53,338 nucleotides of DNA from JBCCMB01 sp039026555. GTDB taxonomy: Bacteria > Pseudomonadota > Alphaproteobacteria > Caulobacterales > Hyphomonadaceae. Positions within the stretch are counted from its first letter, which is position 1; each line of letters opens with the position of its first letter. Under the pieces are notes generated by a model. It searched no databases. It was not told where the DNA came from and saw nothing but the letters and a program-made list of their open reading frames with translations. Of the stretch, positions 42,046 to 51,509 are shown one piece after another. Made by a program: the position numbers and the translations under genes. The stretch covers positions 1 to 53,338 of the forward strand of contig JBCCMB010000006.1 of NCBI GenBank assembly GCA_039026555.1, read 5' to 3'.

Positions 42046-42870
42046 ATGACGGGCCAAATTCAATTGGACGATCGCGACGCGATCGCATCGCTCTTCGCCT
42101 CTATCGCCAGCCAAGCGGCGATCGCGGTGATGGACGTTTATGCGACGGAATTCGAGACGCGGTTTAAGGACGATAAAAGCCCGGTGTCGGATGCGGACGA
42201 GCATGCCGAAGAGATCATTCTGGAGCATTTGGCGAAGCTAATGCCAGGCGTGCCCGTGCTGGCCGAAGAAGCCGCCGCGCGGCATGGCGTCGCCGCCCAA
42301 TTGGGCGACACGTTTATTCTGGTCGATCCGGTCGACGGCACGAAGGAGTTTCTCAAACGCACGGGCGAGTTCACGGTGAACATCGCTTTGATCGAGAACA
42401 CGCGCCCGGTCGCGGGGTGCGTCTATGCGCCGGCGGCCGAGAAACTCTACTATGGCGGAACGCACGGCGTTTTGGCGCGTGGGTTTAAGCCAGGAGAGGA
42501 TCCGGCGGCGTGTCGGAGCGAGGCGCTGCGCACGCGCGATTATCCAAAGGATGGTCTTGTCGCCGTCACCAGCAGCTCGCACTTGGACGATAAAACAACG
42601 GCGTTTTTGGAGACGTTGCCAATCTCAAGCCGCGCCAGCGCGGGCTCTTCGTTGAAATTCTGTTTGGTGGCCGAGGGCGATGCGGATGTTTATCCGCGCT
42701 TTGGACCCACGATGGAGTGGGATACCGCGGCCGGTCACGCCGTGTTGAACGCCGCGGGCGGCCAAGTCCTGGATCCAACGGGCGCCGCCTTTTCTTATAA
42801 CAAGCACGGCGCGGGCTTCAAAAACGGAGCCTTTATCGCATGGGGCGGCGGGAGATGGCGCGACGCCTAG
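42046..42870 (+). CDS. cysQ: 3'(2'),5'-bisphosphate nucleotidase CysQ
   Basis: A 274-residue inositol monophosphatase-family enzyme that removes the 3' phosphate of PAP (and PAPS). The metal sites are visible: VLAEE, then DPVDGTKEFLKRTGEFTVNIALI, and WDTAAGHAVLNAAGG near the C-terminus. AAGGGACG precedes the ATG. It lies 139 bases before cysD and so fits removal of the PAP left when PAPS is used. The 139-base gap contains nothing recognised. Confidence 0.95.
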   Translation: MTGQIQLDDRDAIASLFASIASQAAIAVMDVYATEFETRFKDDKSPVSDADEHAEEIILEHLAKLMPGVPVLAEEAAARHGVAAQLGDTFILVDPVDGTKEFLKRTGEFTVNIALIENTRPVAGCVYAPAAEKLYYGGTHGVLARGFKPGEDPAACRSEALRTRDYPKDGLVAVTSSSHLDDKTTAFLETLPISSRASAGSSLKFCLVAEGDADVYPRFGPTMEWDTAAGHAVLNAAGGQVLDPTGAAFSYNKHGAGFKNGAFIAWGGGRWRDA

Positions 42871-43009
42871 CGTCACATTCGTCGTTGACCCGACTTCAGC
42901 CAAGCTAATGCTGCAAGTGAGCGCCGCTTAGCTCGACCTGAGTTCCCCAAAGGGCTAGGCGACCCTAATTAGAATTTGATCCACAGCCGCCAAGAACGAG
43001 CCCGCAAGA

Positions 43010-43972
43010 ATGCTGGAAGACACCCTGGACGCTTACGCCCAACGGTTTCGGTCGCCGCCAGAGCGCGCAGCCCCGCTGCCTGCGCACCTCAAACGCCTTG
43101 AGGCGGAGAGCATTCACATCATGCGCGAGGTCGCCGCCGGTTTCGAAAAGCCGGTCATGCTCTATTCGATCGGCAAAGACAGCGCAGTGATGCTGCATTT
43201 GGCGCTAAAGGCGTTTTGGCCGTCCATACCCCCCTTCCCGCTTCTGCATGTCGATACGACGTGGAAGTTCAAAGAAATGATCCGCTTTCGCGACATGCTG
43301 GCGGATAAATTGGGGATGACGCTTCATACGCACACCAATCAGGAAGGTTTAGCGCGCGGTGTTAATCCGTTCGCGTCAGGCTCAAACCTGCACACGCAAG
43401 TCATGAAAACCGAAGCGCTGCGCCAGGCCTTGGATATGCACAAATTCGACGCCGCGTTCGGCGGCGCGCGCCGAGATGAAGAAAAGTCCCGCGCGAAAGA
43501 GCGCGTCTTTTCATTCCGCGACGCCAGCCATGGCTGGGACCCGAAAGACCAACGCCCGGAATTGTGGAGCCTCTACAACACCCGCAAAGCGCCGGGCGAG
43601 AGCATTCGCGTCTTCCCGCTGTCGAATTGGACGGAGTTGGACATCTGGACCTACATCCAGGAAGAAAACATCCCGATTGTTCCGCTCTACTACGCCGCTA
43701 AAAGGCCCACTGTAGAACGCGACGGCCAGCTCTTCATGGTCGATGACGACCGCATGCCTTTGGAGCCGGGCGAAACGCCGGTCGACCGCATGATCCGCTT
43801 CCGAACGCTGGGTTGTTATCCGCTGACCGCGGCGGTTGAGAGCGAAGCCGATACGCTGGATGAAATTGTCGCGGAAATGTTGACGGCGCGCACGTCAGAA
43901 CGCTCGGGCCGATTGATCGACCATGACGAGGCCGGTTCGATGGAGAAGAAAAAGCGCGAGGGGTATTTCTAA
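43010..43972 (+). CDS. cysD: Sulfate adenylyltransferase subunit 2 CysD
   Basis: A 320-residue PP-loop ATP sulfurylase subunit that makes APS together with CysN. YSIGKDSAVMLHLALKAF is the PP-loop, followed by HVDTTWKFKEMI, FGGARRDEEKSRAKERVFSF, and PLSNWTELDIWTYI with RTLGCYPLTAA. The C-terminus (GSMEKKKREGYF) is the usual end. It shares one base with the next start (TAATG). Confidence 0.98.
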   Translation: MLEDTLDAYAQRFRSPPERAAPLPAHLKRLEAESIHIMREVAAGFEKPVMLYSIGKDSAVMLHLALKAFWPSIPPFPLLHVDTTWKFKEMIRFRDMLADKLGMTLHTHTNQEGLARGVNPFASGSNLHTQVMKTEALRQALDMHKFDAAFGGARRDEEKSRAKERVFSFRDASHGWDPKDQRPELWSLYNTRKAPGESIRVFPLSNWTELDIWTYIQEENIPIVPLYYAAKRPTVERDGQLFMVDDDRMPLEPGETPVDRMIRFRTLGCYPLTAAVESEADTLDEIVAEMLTARTSERSGRLIDHDEAGSMEKKKREGYF

Positions 43973-45882
43973 TGGCCCATGACACCTTGCCACCGCAAAC
44001 CGCCGAACAACCGAGCCGCGCCGCCACACTAGCGCGCGCGGAAAAGGGCGTGCTTCGCTTCCTAACTTGCGGCTCTGTCGACGATGGCAAGTCGACGCTG
44101 ATCGGACGCTTGCTTTACGACACCAAACTCTTATTCGAAGACCAATTGGCCACGCTGGAACGCGACAGCGCGAAGCACGGCACCCAGGGCGGCGGCATGG
44201 ATTTCGCGCTGCTTTTGGACGGTCTGGAGGCCGAACGCGAGCAAGGCATCACGATCGACGTCGCCTATCGCTTCTTTGCGACCGAAAAGCGCAAATTCAT
44301 CGTCGCGGACACACCCGGCCATGAACAATATACACGCAATATGGCGACCGGCGCCTCCACCGCCGACGTCGCCGTCATTCTAATCGATGCGCGCAAAGGC
44401 GTGCTGACGCAAACGCGTCGCCACACCTATATCGCGCATTTGCTGGGCATTCGGCACATCGTCGTCGCCGTCAACAAAATGGATTTGGCGGAGTATTCCA
44501 GCGCGCGCTTTCACGAGATTATGGCTGAGTATATGGGCGTCGCGGAAAAGCTTGGCTTCGAGAGCATTACGGCCATCCCCATGTCGGCGCTTAATGGCGA
44601 CAACGTCACGATCCGGTCCGAGGAGATGGATTGGCACAAAGGCCCGACGCTTCTGGAGCATTTAGAAGACCTGGAAGTCGCCGATCGGCGCCGCGCGGCG
44701 CCCTTCCGTCTGCCCGTGCAATGGGTGAACCGCCCCAATCTCGATTTTCGCGGATTTTCCGGCACCATCATTTCGGGTGAAATCGCACCAGGCGACGAAA
44801 TCGTCGTGGCCAAATCCGGCAAGAAATCAAAAATCAAAGCCATCGCGACGGCCGACGGGAATTTACCCTCGGCGGAGGCTGGGGACGCCGTCACGCTCGT
44901 TCTGGAAGACGAGATCGATATCTCGCGCGGCGACATCATCGCCGACGCCAAGGCGCGACCAACCGTCTCAAACCAATTCGCGGCGAACCTTTTATGGATG
45001 CATGACGAAGAAATGGTGCCGGGCCGGCCATACATTTTGAAGATCGGCGCGCAAACCCTGCAGGCGTCCGTCACCACACTCAAGCACAAGCTGGAAATCA
45101 ACACGCTGGATGAACAGCCAGGGCGTACTTTGGCGCTAAATGAAATCGGCGTTTGCAACATCAATACGGCGCAACCGATCGCGTTTGATCCGTACACTGA
45201 AATTCGCCAAGCCGGCGCCTTCATTCTGATCGATCGCTACACAAACCAAACCGTAGGCGCCGGCATGGCGCAATTTTCCTTGCGACGCGCAAGCAATGTC
45301 CACGCCCATGCGATGGATGTGAACAAGGATGCGCGCGCGGAGCTGAAAGGTCATAAGCCCGCGGTGATGTGGTTCACTGGGCTCTCAGGCGCCGGCAAAT
45401 CCACCGTCGCCAATTTGGTCGAAGCCAAACTGGCGGATCTCGGCGCACACACATATTCGCTGGACGGCGACAATGTTCGCCATGGGCTGAACAAGGATCT
45501 GGGCTTCACCGATGTCGACCGGGTGGAGAACATCCGCCGTATCGGCGAAGTGGCGAAACTCTTCGTCGACGCCGGGTTGATCGTCACCTGCTCGTTTATC
45601 TCTCCGTTTAGAGCGGAGCGCGAAATGGTGCGCGATCTGATGGAGGATGGCGAGTTTCTCGAAATCTTTGTCGATGCGCCTTTAGAGGTCTGCATCGAGC
45701 GGGACCCAAAAGGCCTCTATAAAAAAGCCCAAGCTGGCGAGATCAAAAACTTCACGGGTTTCGACAGCCCCTATGAAGCGCCGGATACGCCGGAAATGCG
45801 TTTGGACACCACAAAGGGCACAGCTGAAGAGCTGGCGGATGAAGTGATCGAAGCGCTGCGCGCACGCGGCGTGATCAGCTAG
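43972..45882 (+). CDS. cysNC: Bifunctional sulfate adenylyltransferase subunit 1 / APS kinase CysNC
   Basis: A 636-residue fusion. The CysN GTPase part has Walker A GSVDDGKST at residues 34-42, DTPGHEQYTRNMATGAS and NKMDL, then EF-Tu-like beta barrels. The APS kinase part begins near residue 460 and has GLSGAGKST at 470-478, DGDNVRHGLNKDLGF and EIFVDAPLEVCIERDPKGLY. It turns sulfate and ATP into PAPS together with CysD. No cysH, cysI or sulfotransferase lies in the window, so whether the PAPS serves reduction or sulfation is not shown. Confidence 0.98.
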   Translation: MAHDTLPPQTAEQPSRAATLARAEKGVLRFLTCGSVDDGKSTLIGRLLYDTKLLFEDQLATLERDSAKHGTQGGGMDFALLLDGLEAEREQGITIDVAYRFFATEKRKFIVADTPGHEQYTRNMATGASTADVAVILIDARKGVLTQTRRHTYIAHLLGIRHIVVAVNKMDLAEYSSARFHEIMAEYMGVAEKLGFESITAIPMSALNGDNVTIRSEEMDWHKGPTLLEHLEDLEVADRRRAAPFRLPVQWVNRPNLDFRGFSGTIISGEIAPGDEIVVAKSGKKSKIKAIATADGNLPSAEAGDAVTLVLEDEIDISRGDIIADAKARPTVSNQFAANLLWMHDEEMVPGRPYILKIGAQTLQASVTTLKHKLEINTLDEQPGRTLALNEIGVCNINTAQPIAFDPYTEIRQAGAFILIDRYTNQTVGAGMAQFSLRRASNVHAHAMDVNKDARAELKGHKPAVMWFTGLSGAGKSTVANLVEAKLADLGAHTYSLDGDNVRHGLNKDLGFTDVDRVENIRRIGEVAKLFVDAGLIVTCSFISPFRAEREMVRDLMEDGEFLEIFVDAPLEVCIERDPKGLYKKAQAGEIKNFTGFDSPYEAPDTPEMRLDTTKGTAEELADEVIEALRARGVIS

Positions 45883-45951
45883 CCGGCCGCCTTCGAAACT
45901 CAAAGCATCGGCGCCGTTTTCACAGCGGCGCGGATGTGATTGGGTTTTGTC

Positions 45952-47217
45952 ATGAAAGCTCATCTCTCCGCCTTGATCGCCCTGAGCGCGGCCGGCTGCG
46001 CCAGCGCCCAAGACTTAGCGGCAACGCCCGACGCGCCCGCCTGCACGCTGGTGATCGCAGGCGGCGCGCTGAGCGCCGACAATGAGCCCGTCTGGCGCGC
46101 CTTTCTTGACGCCGCGAAGCCGGAAGGGCCTTTGGTGATCGTCCCGGCGGCGTCTGGCGCGGCGTCCAGTTCTTCAGGTGCGGTGCGAAATACGCTGGTG
46201 CGCTATGGCGCAGACGTATCGCGCATCAAAGTCGCCGAATTAGCGGTTTTGGACGACACAAGCACGCCGGACATTGATGAGGCGTCCTGGGCCGCCAATG
46301 CGAACACGCCCCAAACGGCTGATCTCCTTTCAACAGCGGCGGCGATTTGGTTCACTGGCGGAGATCAATCGCGCATCGCCGACTTGCTCGGGACGCGGGA
46401 CGCGCCTCGAAACGGCCTTCAAGCGGTCGACCAAGCTTGCGGCGCCGGTGCGCCGATCGGCGGCACAAGCGCAGGCGCCGCGATTATGAGCCATCCCATG
46501 CTGACGGGCGGATCCACCTTGGCCGCGCTCTCCGGCGAAACCGATCCAGACGCCGGCGCGCTCACCATGGGGTCGGGGCTTGGGTTCTTCCCGCATGGCT
46601 TGGTAGATCAGCATTTTGGCGAACGGGCCCGTCTGGGTCGTCTCACGCTTGCGACGCTGCGCCAGGACAATAGCAGTCGCGCCCTAGGGTTCGGCGTGGA
46701 CGAGAACACCGCGATGATCGTCAACGCCGATAGCGAGCTTAAAGTCCTAGGCGCAGGGAATGTCACGATTGTCAACGCAAGCGGCGCAGATGCGTCCAAT
46801 GTCGCTCCTGAAACGCCCATCAGCCTAAAGGGCGTGATGCTTCACGTTCTGGGAAGCGGCGACACATTCAACGCTCTGGACGGGCGCGTTACGCCGTCGC
46901 CCGGGCGCACATCCACCCTCGGAGCTGAATACATCAGTCGGCCCATTCCCGACGCCGCCGGCGTGGCGGCCCCTTATTTCACCCTGTCGACCTTGCTCGG
47001 CGAAGGCCTACTCGACAATTCGGTCAGTACCGTTCTTTCCCGCACCTCATTCGACGATGAAGGCCGCGCTGTGCGGTATCGTTTCACCCAGTCGGAGGCG
47101 AGCGAAGGCTATTGGGGCGAGGGCGCGAATGGAAATTCCGGCTACACGATTACGAATGTCGGCTTCGATATCGCGCCCGCGCGCGTCGTGATCGAAGCCG
47201 AAACGCCCGTCGAATGA
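45952..47217 (+). CDS. Cyanophycinase-like peptidase S51 lipoprotein
   Basis: About 421 residues from the ATG at 45952; a TTG at 45940 would add four. The N-terminus is a short signal with lipobox SAAGC, so it is likely an envelope lipoprotein. The S51 serine lies in GGTSAGAAIM, and WFTGGDQSRIADLL and LGFFPHGLVDQHFGERARLGRL are cyanophycinase-family segments. A C-terminal addition of about 120 residues is Ser/Thr/Gly-rich. Cyanophycinase cuts Asp-Arg polymers into beta-Asp-Arg dipeptides; no cyanophycin synthetase is in the window, so the natural target is not known. Confidence 0.85.
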   Translation: MKAHLSALIALSAAGCASAQDLAATPDAPACTLVIAGGALSADNEPVWRAFLDAAKPEGPLVIVPAASGAASSSSGAVRNTLVRYGADVSRIKVAELAVLDDTSTPDIDEASWAANANTPQTADLLSTAAAIWFTGGDQSRIADLLGTRDAPRNGLQAVDQACGAGAPIGGTSAGAAIMSHPMLTGGSTLAALSGETDPDAGALTMGSGLGFFPHGLVDQHFGERARLGRLTLATLRQDNSSRALGFGVDENTAMIVNADSELKVLGAGNVTIVNASGADASNVAPETPISLKGVMLHVLGSGDTFNALDGRVTPSPGRTSTLGAEYISRPIPDAAGVAAPYFTLSTLLGEGLLDNSVSTVLSRTSFDDEGRAVRYRFTQSEASEGYWGEGANGNSGYTITNVGFDIAPARVVIEAETPVE

Positions 47218-47223
47218 GGCGGC

Positions 47224-48054
47224 TTATTCGTCGCCTTTGAACAAAATCACCTTCCGGTGCGGGAAAGGTATCTCTATACCCGCCGCGTCCAGCGCTTTCT
47301 TGATACGCTCGGGCACGGAATAGACGACGTCAAAATAGTGCGCGCCGTCACAGAAGGGCCGCACCAGGAAATCCACTGAGCTGTCGTTCAGCGTTTCAAC
47401 TTCCACAAAGGGCGCTGGGTCTTTCAAAATATGCTCATGAGCCGACAGCACGCTGAGAATGACCTCGCGCGTTTTGTCGAGATCCTCGCCATACGCGACC
47501 CCAAAATGCATATCGACGCCGCGGACCGGGTGATGGCTGTGATTGATGATCTGATCGCCCCAGATCTGACCGTTGGGGACGATGATTTGTTGATGGTCGA
47601 ACGTCTGAAGCACGGTGGTGAAGAGATTGATCTCGTCCACATTGCCGAACCGACCCGCCGCATCGATAAAATCGCCGACCTTGTAAGGACGAAAGATCAA
47701 AAGCATCACGCCGGCGGCGACGTTCGACATTGCGCCCTGCAACGCCAAACCGACCGCAAGACCCGCCGCACCTAAGAGCGCGACGATAGATGTCGTCTCC
47801 ACCCCAAACCGGTTCAGGACGGCGATGACGACGAAGGCGAGGATCACATAGCGCGCAAGCGATCCTAAAAATCGAAACAGCGTATCGTCGAGCTTCTCAT
47901 TTCGCTCGCCTGTCCGCCTTATGGCTCTATCCACGCGCCCGGCGACCCAAAGCCCGACAATGAGAATGACCAGCGCGAGCAGCAAATTGGTCGCCCAAGC
48001 AATGGCGCCCGGCAAATATTGGTCAATGTCCAATCCGCTCAGAAACTCTTCCAT
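47224..48054 (-). CDS. MscS-family mechanosensitive channel
   Basis: A 276-residue small-conductance channel that releases solutes on osmotic down-shock. Start at 48054 (MEEFLSGLD) with GAGGAGG upstream; the in-frame 48105 start adds unrelated residues. Three membrane helices: about 20-42, 60-85 and the pore helix with LGAAGLAVGLALQGAMSNVAAGVMLL, then FRPYKVGDFID and the beta domain (VPNGQIWGDQIINHSHHP). The C-terminus IPFPHRKVILF is standard. Six bases separate its stop from the converging cyanophycinase-like gene. Confidence 0.95.
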   Translation of the reverse strand: MEEFLSGLDIDQYLPGAIAWATNLLLALVILIVGLWVAGRVDRAIRRTGERNEKLDDTLFRFLGSLARYVILAFVVIAVLNRFGVETTSIVALLGAAGLAVGLALQGAMSNVAAGVMLLIFRPYKVGDFIDAAGRFGNVDEINLFTTVLQTFDHQQIIVPNGQIWGDQIINHSHHPVRGVDMHFGVAYGEDLDKTREVILSVLSAHEHILKDPAPFVEVETLNDSSVDFLVRPFCDGAHYFDVVYSVPERIKKALDAAGIEIPFPHRKVILFKGDE

Positions 48055-48165
48055 GGATACGCCGCCCCTCCTCAAAGTTCGCGGCCCTGCGCCGCTTAGA
48101 GGCAAACCCTCGCCGAGGATGGAGCGCTCCGCAAGCTTTGGGCGTGAAACATGTGCGATCGCCCA

Positions 48166-48311
48166 CTAAAGAACGCGGCGCGCCACATCCTCCACGCCAG
48201 GACTTTTGAGCAAAGCCATGCCCTCAATCGTGATCAGCAGATTGTCGGCGTCGGCCTTAACGCGTTGGCCGGCTTAAATTTACGAGCCGCGGGCTTCTCA
48301 CATTTCGTCAT
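48166..48311 (-). pseudogene. Possible remnant of a small gene, two frames
   Basis: Between the MscS and secreted-protein genes, one minus frame reads MTKCEKPAARKF from 48311, and a different frame reads VKADADNLLITIEGMALLK followed by SPGVEDVARRVL and a stop at 48166-48168. The second half looks like real protein but has no start in frame and follows a TAA. A frameshifted small gene is one reading; chance is another. Confidence 0.25.
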
Positions 48312-48341
48312 GGTCCGGAAAATCCAGAAGGTTTTTCGCGG

Positions 48342-48866
48342 CTAATGTCCCCGCCCGCCGCGCAAAATACGACCGCCAAACCCGCGGCGCGTATAAGGTT
48401 TCACGACATGAATCACGACCGGACCATGGCCCGCATAACCGCCAGACAACCCCGCCCCGACACCGCCGTCAAAACTGGACGCGTCAAGCTTCAAGCCGGC
48501 CGCTTCGCGATGCCCAATCGCGTGCGATTTGCTGGAATAATGTTCGTAAGTGGGACCGTGATGAACGATCGGCGTCACCGTCTCGACATAGGGCGCATAG
48601 GTTTCCGAATAGATCACCCGGTCCGTCATGATCCAGGTTCCGGCGCATTTGACCTTTTCATGCTGCGACCCGTGAGACGAATAAACCCGTCCGCCCGGCT
48701 TCATCGCGCAATCCGCGGCGGTCGGCGTATGATAAACGGGACCGGCTTCGCGCTGAACCTTCAGCGGGGCTGGACCTTCTGGTTTCGCCTGGCCTTCGCG
48801 GCCGTCCGCAAAGGCGGGCGCGACGAGCAAAGCGGTCATCGCAAGGGCGGAACACAAACGCCTCAT
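48342..48866 (-). CDS. Secreted hypothetical protein, Gly/His-rich C-terminus
   Basis: About 174 residues, not recognised. The start at 48866 (MRRLCSALAMTALL) has AGGAGG directly upstream. A signal peptide ends near APAFA. The mature part has two cysteines (AADCAMKPGG and VKCAGTW) about 20 residues apart, likely a disulfide, several His, and a Gly/Arg-rich basic tail (GFGGRILRGGRGH). It lies between MscS and the SDHAF4-like gene, with no operon partner evident. Confidence 0.7.
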   Translation of the reverse strand: MRRLCSALAMTALLVAPAFADGREGQAKPEGPAPLKVQREAGPVYHTPTAADCAMKPGGRVYSSHGSQHEKVKCAGTWIMTDRVIYSETYAPYVETVTPIVHHGPTYEHYSSKSHAIGHREAAGLKLDASSFDGGVGAGLSGGYAGHGPVVIHVVKPYTRRGFGGRILRGGRGH

Positions 48867-48995
48867 GGCGATCCTCCTAGAACAAATTCCCGATATTGAA
48901 CGCCAATAAATGCGCGCCCGCAACGCTTCGCGCCCGTAGCGCGAAACCGCTAATCGCCACTTCCCGCGCGACGAGAAGGATTAACGTCGCTCACG

Positions 48996-49193
48996 CTAGA
49001 AATCATAGGCGATGCCTTTGCGCTCCCAATCGCCGAAGCGCGTCGGCTCCTCCCCCTTGGGTCCGTTAATCTCCGCCTCCTTTTCGGCGTCTTTCTCGGC
49101 TTGGCGGCGTCGCTCGTCCGCCTCCGCCAAGGCGCGCTTTGCCGCGGGTGTTAGGGCGCGTTTCGGCGGCTCTTCGTCTGGCTGGTCGCTCAT
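48996..49193 (-). CDS. Succinate dehydrogenase assembly factor 4-like (DUF1674)
   Basis: A 65-residue protein ending EINGPKGEEPTRFGDWERKG plus IAYDF, the conserved end of DUF1674/SDHAF4, which in eukaryotes helps assemble the flavoprotein subunit of succinate dehydrogenase. The N-terminal 40 residues are charged and helical. No sdh genes are in the window. It is divergent from htpX, an order common in alphaproteobacteria as I recall. Confidence 0.88.
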   Translation of the reverse strand: MSDQPDEEPPKRALTPAAKRALAEADERRRQAEKDAEKEAEINGPKGEEPTRFGDWERKGIAYDF

Positions 49194-49329
49194 TTAAAGG
49201 TCCCAATTGAGTTCAGAAAAAATTTAGATCTCCGCACGCTAAGCAGCAATCCGTTAACGATCTTGGAGAGATACTTAAGGCGTTAAAGCGGCGAAAAAAG
49301 CCGCGACCGTATGCGCTCGGAGCAAAACC

Positions 49330-50163
49330 GTGAGTTATCTTAAGGCCGCTTTTTTAATCTTCTGCATTCATATTGCGTTTGCATCTGCCGGTTGGCTGAT
49401 CGCCGAGCAAATGGGTGCGATTGTCGCGACCCTGATCGCCCTTGTCTTCCATTTGATCGTCTTGTGGCGCGCCGACACCATTGTGTTGAAGCTTCACGGC
49501 GCCCGGGAAGTTACGCTTGAGGATCCCTCTCCTATTCTTCGGGCCTACGCCGCCGACACCCAGGCGCTCGCCCAAAAAGCCGGCTTGGCTCCGCCGCGCA
49601 TATTCGTTGTCGAAGCGCATCAACCGAACGCCTTCGTCGCCGGACGCGACGCCCTGCACGCATCTGTCGCCGTCACCACAGGACTTCTCAAAACCGTCAC
49701 GCGGGAAGAAGCGCGCGCGGTCATTGCGCATGAGCTGGCGCATGTAAAACGCGGAGACGCTTTGGCCATGGGCGTTTCAGCCTCCTTGGCGGCGCTCGTC
49801 ACCCGGTTTGTCTGGCTTTTGACCGCGCCCTTCGGCGCCAGCCGGGCTGCAACGCGCGCGACAGCGCGGATTATTGCGCGCCTCGCCGCCAGCCGGTCGC
49901 GGGAATACGCCGCCGATCGCGAAGCCGGTTTGATTTGCGGCGACCCGCTTAATCTCGCACGCGCATTGGATAAGATTGAACGCAACGCCTCCTCGCTTCT
50001 CAACCCGCTGGCGGAGAAAAACCCCGCCACGGCCCACATGTATGTGGTCGACCCGCTGCACGGGCCGACGCGCACGAAAGGATCCACGCATCCGCCCACG
50101 GAAAACCGGATTGCGCGTCTTCACCGACAGGCGATGGAGGCCGAAACCTCGGACGAGACTTGA
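49330..50163 (+). CDS. htpX: Zinc metalloprotease HtpX-like (M48)
   Basis: A 277-residue membrane protease. Two hydrophobic segments lie at about residues 4-46, and the zinc motif HELAH at 134-138, with a further hydrophobic pair after it and the third ligand Glu in REYAADREAG. The end has HPPTENRIARLHR, typical of HtpX. The start is a GTG at 49330 with GGAG upstream. It overlaps rsmB. The family acts in quality control of membrane proteins. Confidence 0.93.
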   Translation: MSYLKAAFLIFCIHIAFASAGWLIAEQMGAIVATLIALVFHLIVLWRADTIVLKLHGAREVTLEDPSPILRAYAADTQALAQKAGLAPPRIFVVEAHQPNAFVAGRDALHASVAVTTGLLKTVTREEARAVIAHELAHVKRGDALAMGVSASLAALVTRFVWLLTAPFGASRAATRATARIIARLAASRSREYAADREAGLICGDPLNLARALDKIERNASSLLNPLAEKNPATAHMYVVDPLHGPTRTKGSTHPPTENRIARLHRQAMEAETSDET

Positions 50164-51509
50164 GCCGTCGACCCGGACGTCACGGTTCAAAACGCCCGCC
50201 CAAAAGCGCACGCCAACCGCCGTCAGGTTGGGAGGCGCGTCGCGCGGCGGCGGATCTTGTCCTTAAGATCGTCGACGAACGCATGGCGATGGAGGACGCG
50301 CTAGCCGCGTCCACCCCGTTTGACGCGCTGGAAGGATCGGACCGCGGCTTCGCCCGGGCGATCGCAGGCGCAACGCTCCGCGCCCTAGGCCGGATCGATC
50401 GCAGCTTATCGCAACTCGTCGATAGACCTTTAGAGAAGATGGACGCCGCCGCCTTGGCGGTTCTTCGCGTGGGCGCCGCCCAATTGTGGGTTTTGGAGAC
50501 GCCGGCCTACGCCAGCGTATCGGCGACCGTGGAAGCGGCGCGCCAATGGGAGCCGGCCAATCGCAGCGGAGGCTTGGTCAATGCGGTCTTGCGGCGCGCG
50601 GATCGCGAACGCAGCGTTTACGACGATATTCCCGCCTCTACGATCTGGCCCGACTGGCTGGCGGCTCGGCTGAAATCGGGACTCGGTTCTAAGCGCGCGG
50701 ACGCGTTGGCCTCGCTTCAACTGCAAGAGCCCTCGACCGACATCAGCGTTAAATCCGATCCAGAGGCTTGGGCGAGGAAGTTGGACGCGCGCGCCCTGCC
50801 CTCTGGATCCGTCCGCCTACCGACAGGCGCGCCGATCACTCAGTTGGACGGATATGCGGACGGAGACTGGTGGGTGCAGGATGCGGGGGCGGCTCTGGCG
50901 GCGACCTTGTTCGGCGATTTAAGCGGACGCAGAGTTGCGGATTTATGCGCCGCTCCGGGCGGAAAAACCCTCCAATTGTCAGCTTTGGGCGCCCACGTCG
51001 CCGCTTTAGATATCTCCGAGCCTCGGTTAGATCGGATGCGCGAGAATTTGGACCGCACAAAGCTTGAAGCGACCATCATCGCCGCCGACGCCGCCGAATG
51101 GCGGCCTAAAGCCCCCTTAGACGCAATCCTGCTAGACGCGCCTTGCTCCGCGCTTGGAACCTTACGCCGCCATCCAGAAGGCGCTTGGCGACGCGACCCG
51201 AAACGCCTCGCGCGCTATCCCAAAACACAAACCAAGCTTTTGAACGCTGCGCACGACATGCTGAAATCTGGCGGTCGCCTAGTTTATTGCGTGTGCACGC
51301 CCCTACCCGAAGAAGGCGTCGAGATTGTCGACGCAGGCGTGAAACGCGGCGACTGGCGACGCGTTCCAATTTGCGCTGACGAGGTCCCCGGCTTTGCGCA
51401 CGGTCTTACGGAGGCCGGCGATCTCATAACGGCTCCACCGGTAGGAAGCGCGTCGGAAGCACATGTTTTATCTGATGTTTTTCAGATCATTCGCCTTCAA
51501 AAGGCCTAA
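50160..51509 (+). CDS. rsmB: 16S rRNA m5C967 methyltransferase RsmB-like
   Basis: A 449-residue enzyme. The N-terminal NusB-like helical domain (about 20-160, LRVGAAQLWVLETPAYASVSATVEAAR) is followed by the methyltransferase domain with DLCAAPGGKTLQLSALGAHVAALDIS. The two cysteines are Cys329 (LLDAPCSALGTLRRHPE) and the likely nucleophile Cys379 (CTPLPEEG). The start is a TTG at 50160, overlapping the htpX stop by three bases; no nearby in-frame ATG fits better. The RsmB site is family knowledge; a related m5C position cannot be excluded. Confidence 0.93.
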   Translation: MSRRPGRHGSKRPPKSARQPPSGWEARRAAADLVLKIVDERMAMEDALAASTPFDALEGSDRGFARAIAGATLRALGRIDRSLSQLVDRPLEKMDAAALAVLRVGAAQLWVLETPAYASVSATVEAARQWEPANRSGGLVNAVLRRADRERSVYDDIPASTIWPDWLAARLKSGLGSKRADALASLQLQEPSTDISVKSDPEAWARKLDARALPSGSVRLPTGAPITQLDGYADGDWWVQDAGAALAATLFGDLSGRRVADLCAAPGGKTLQLSALGAHVAALDISEPRLDRMRENLDRTKLEATIIAADAAEWRPKAPLDAILLDAPCSALGTLRRHPEGAWRRDPKRLARYPKTQTKLLNAAHDMLKSGGRLVYCVCTPLPEEGVEIVDAGVKRGDWRRVPICADEVPGFAHGLTEAGDLITAPPVGSASEAHVLSDVFQIIRLQKA

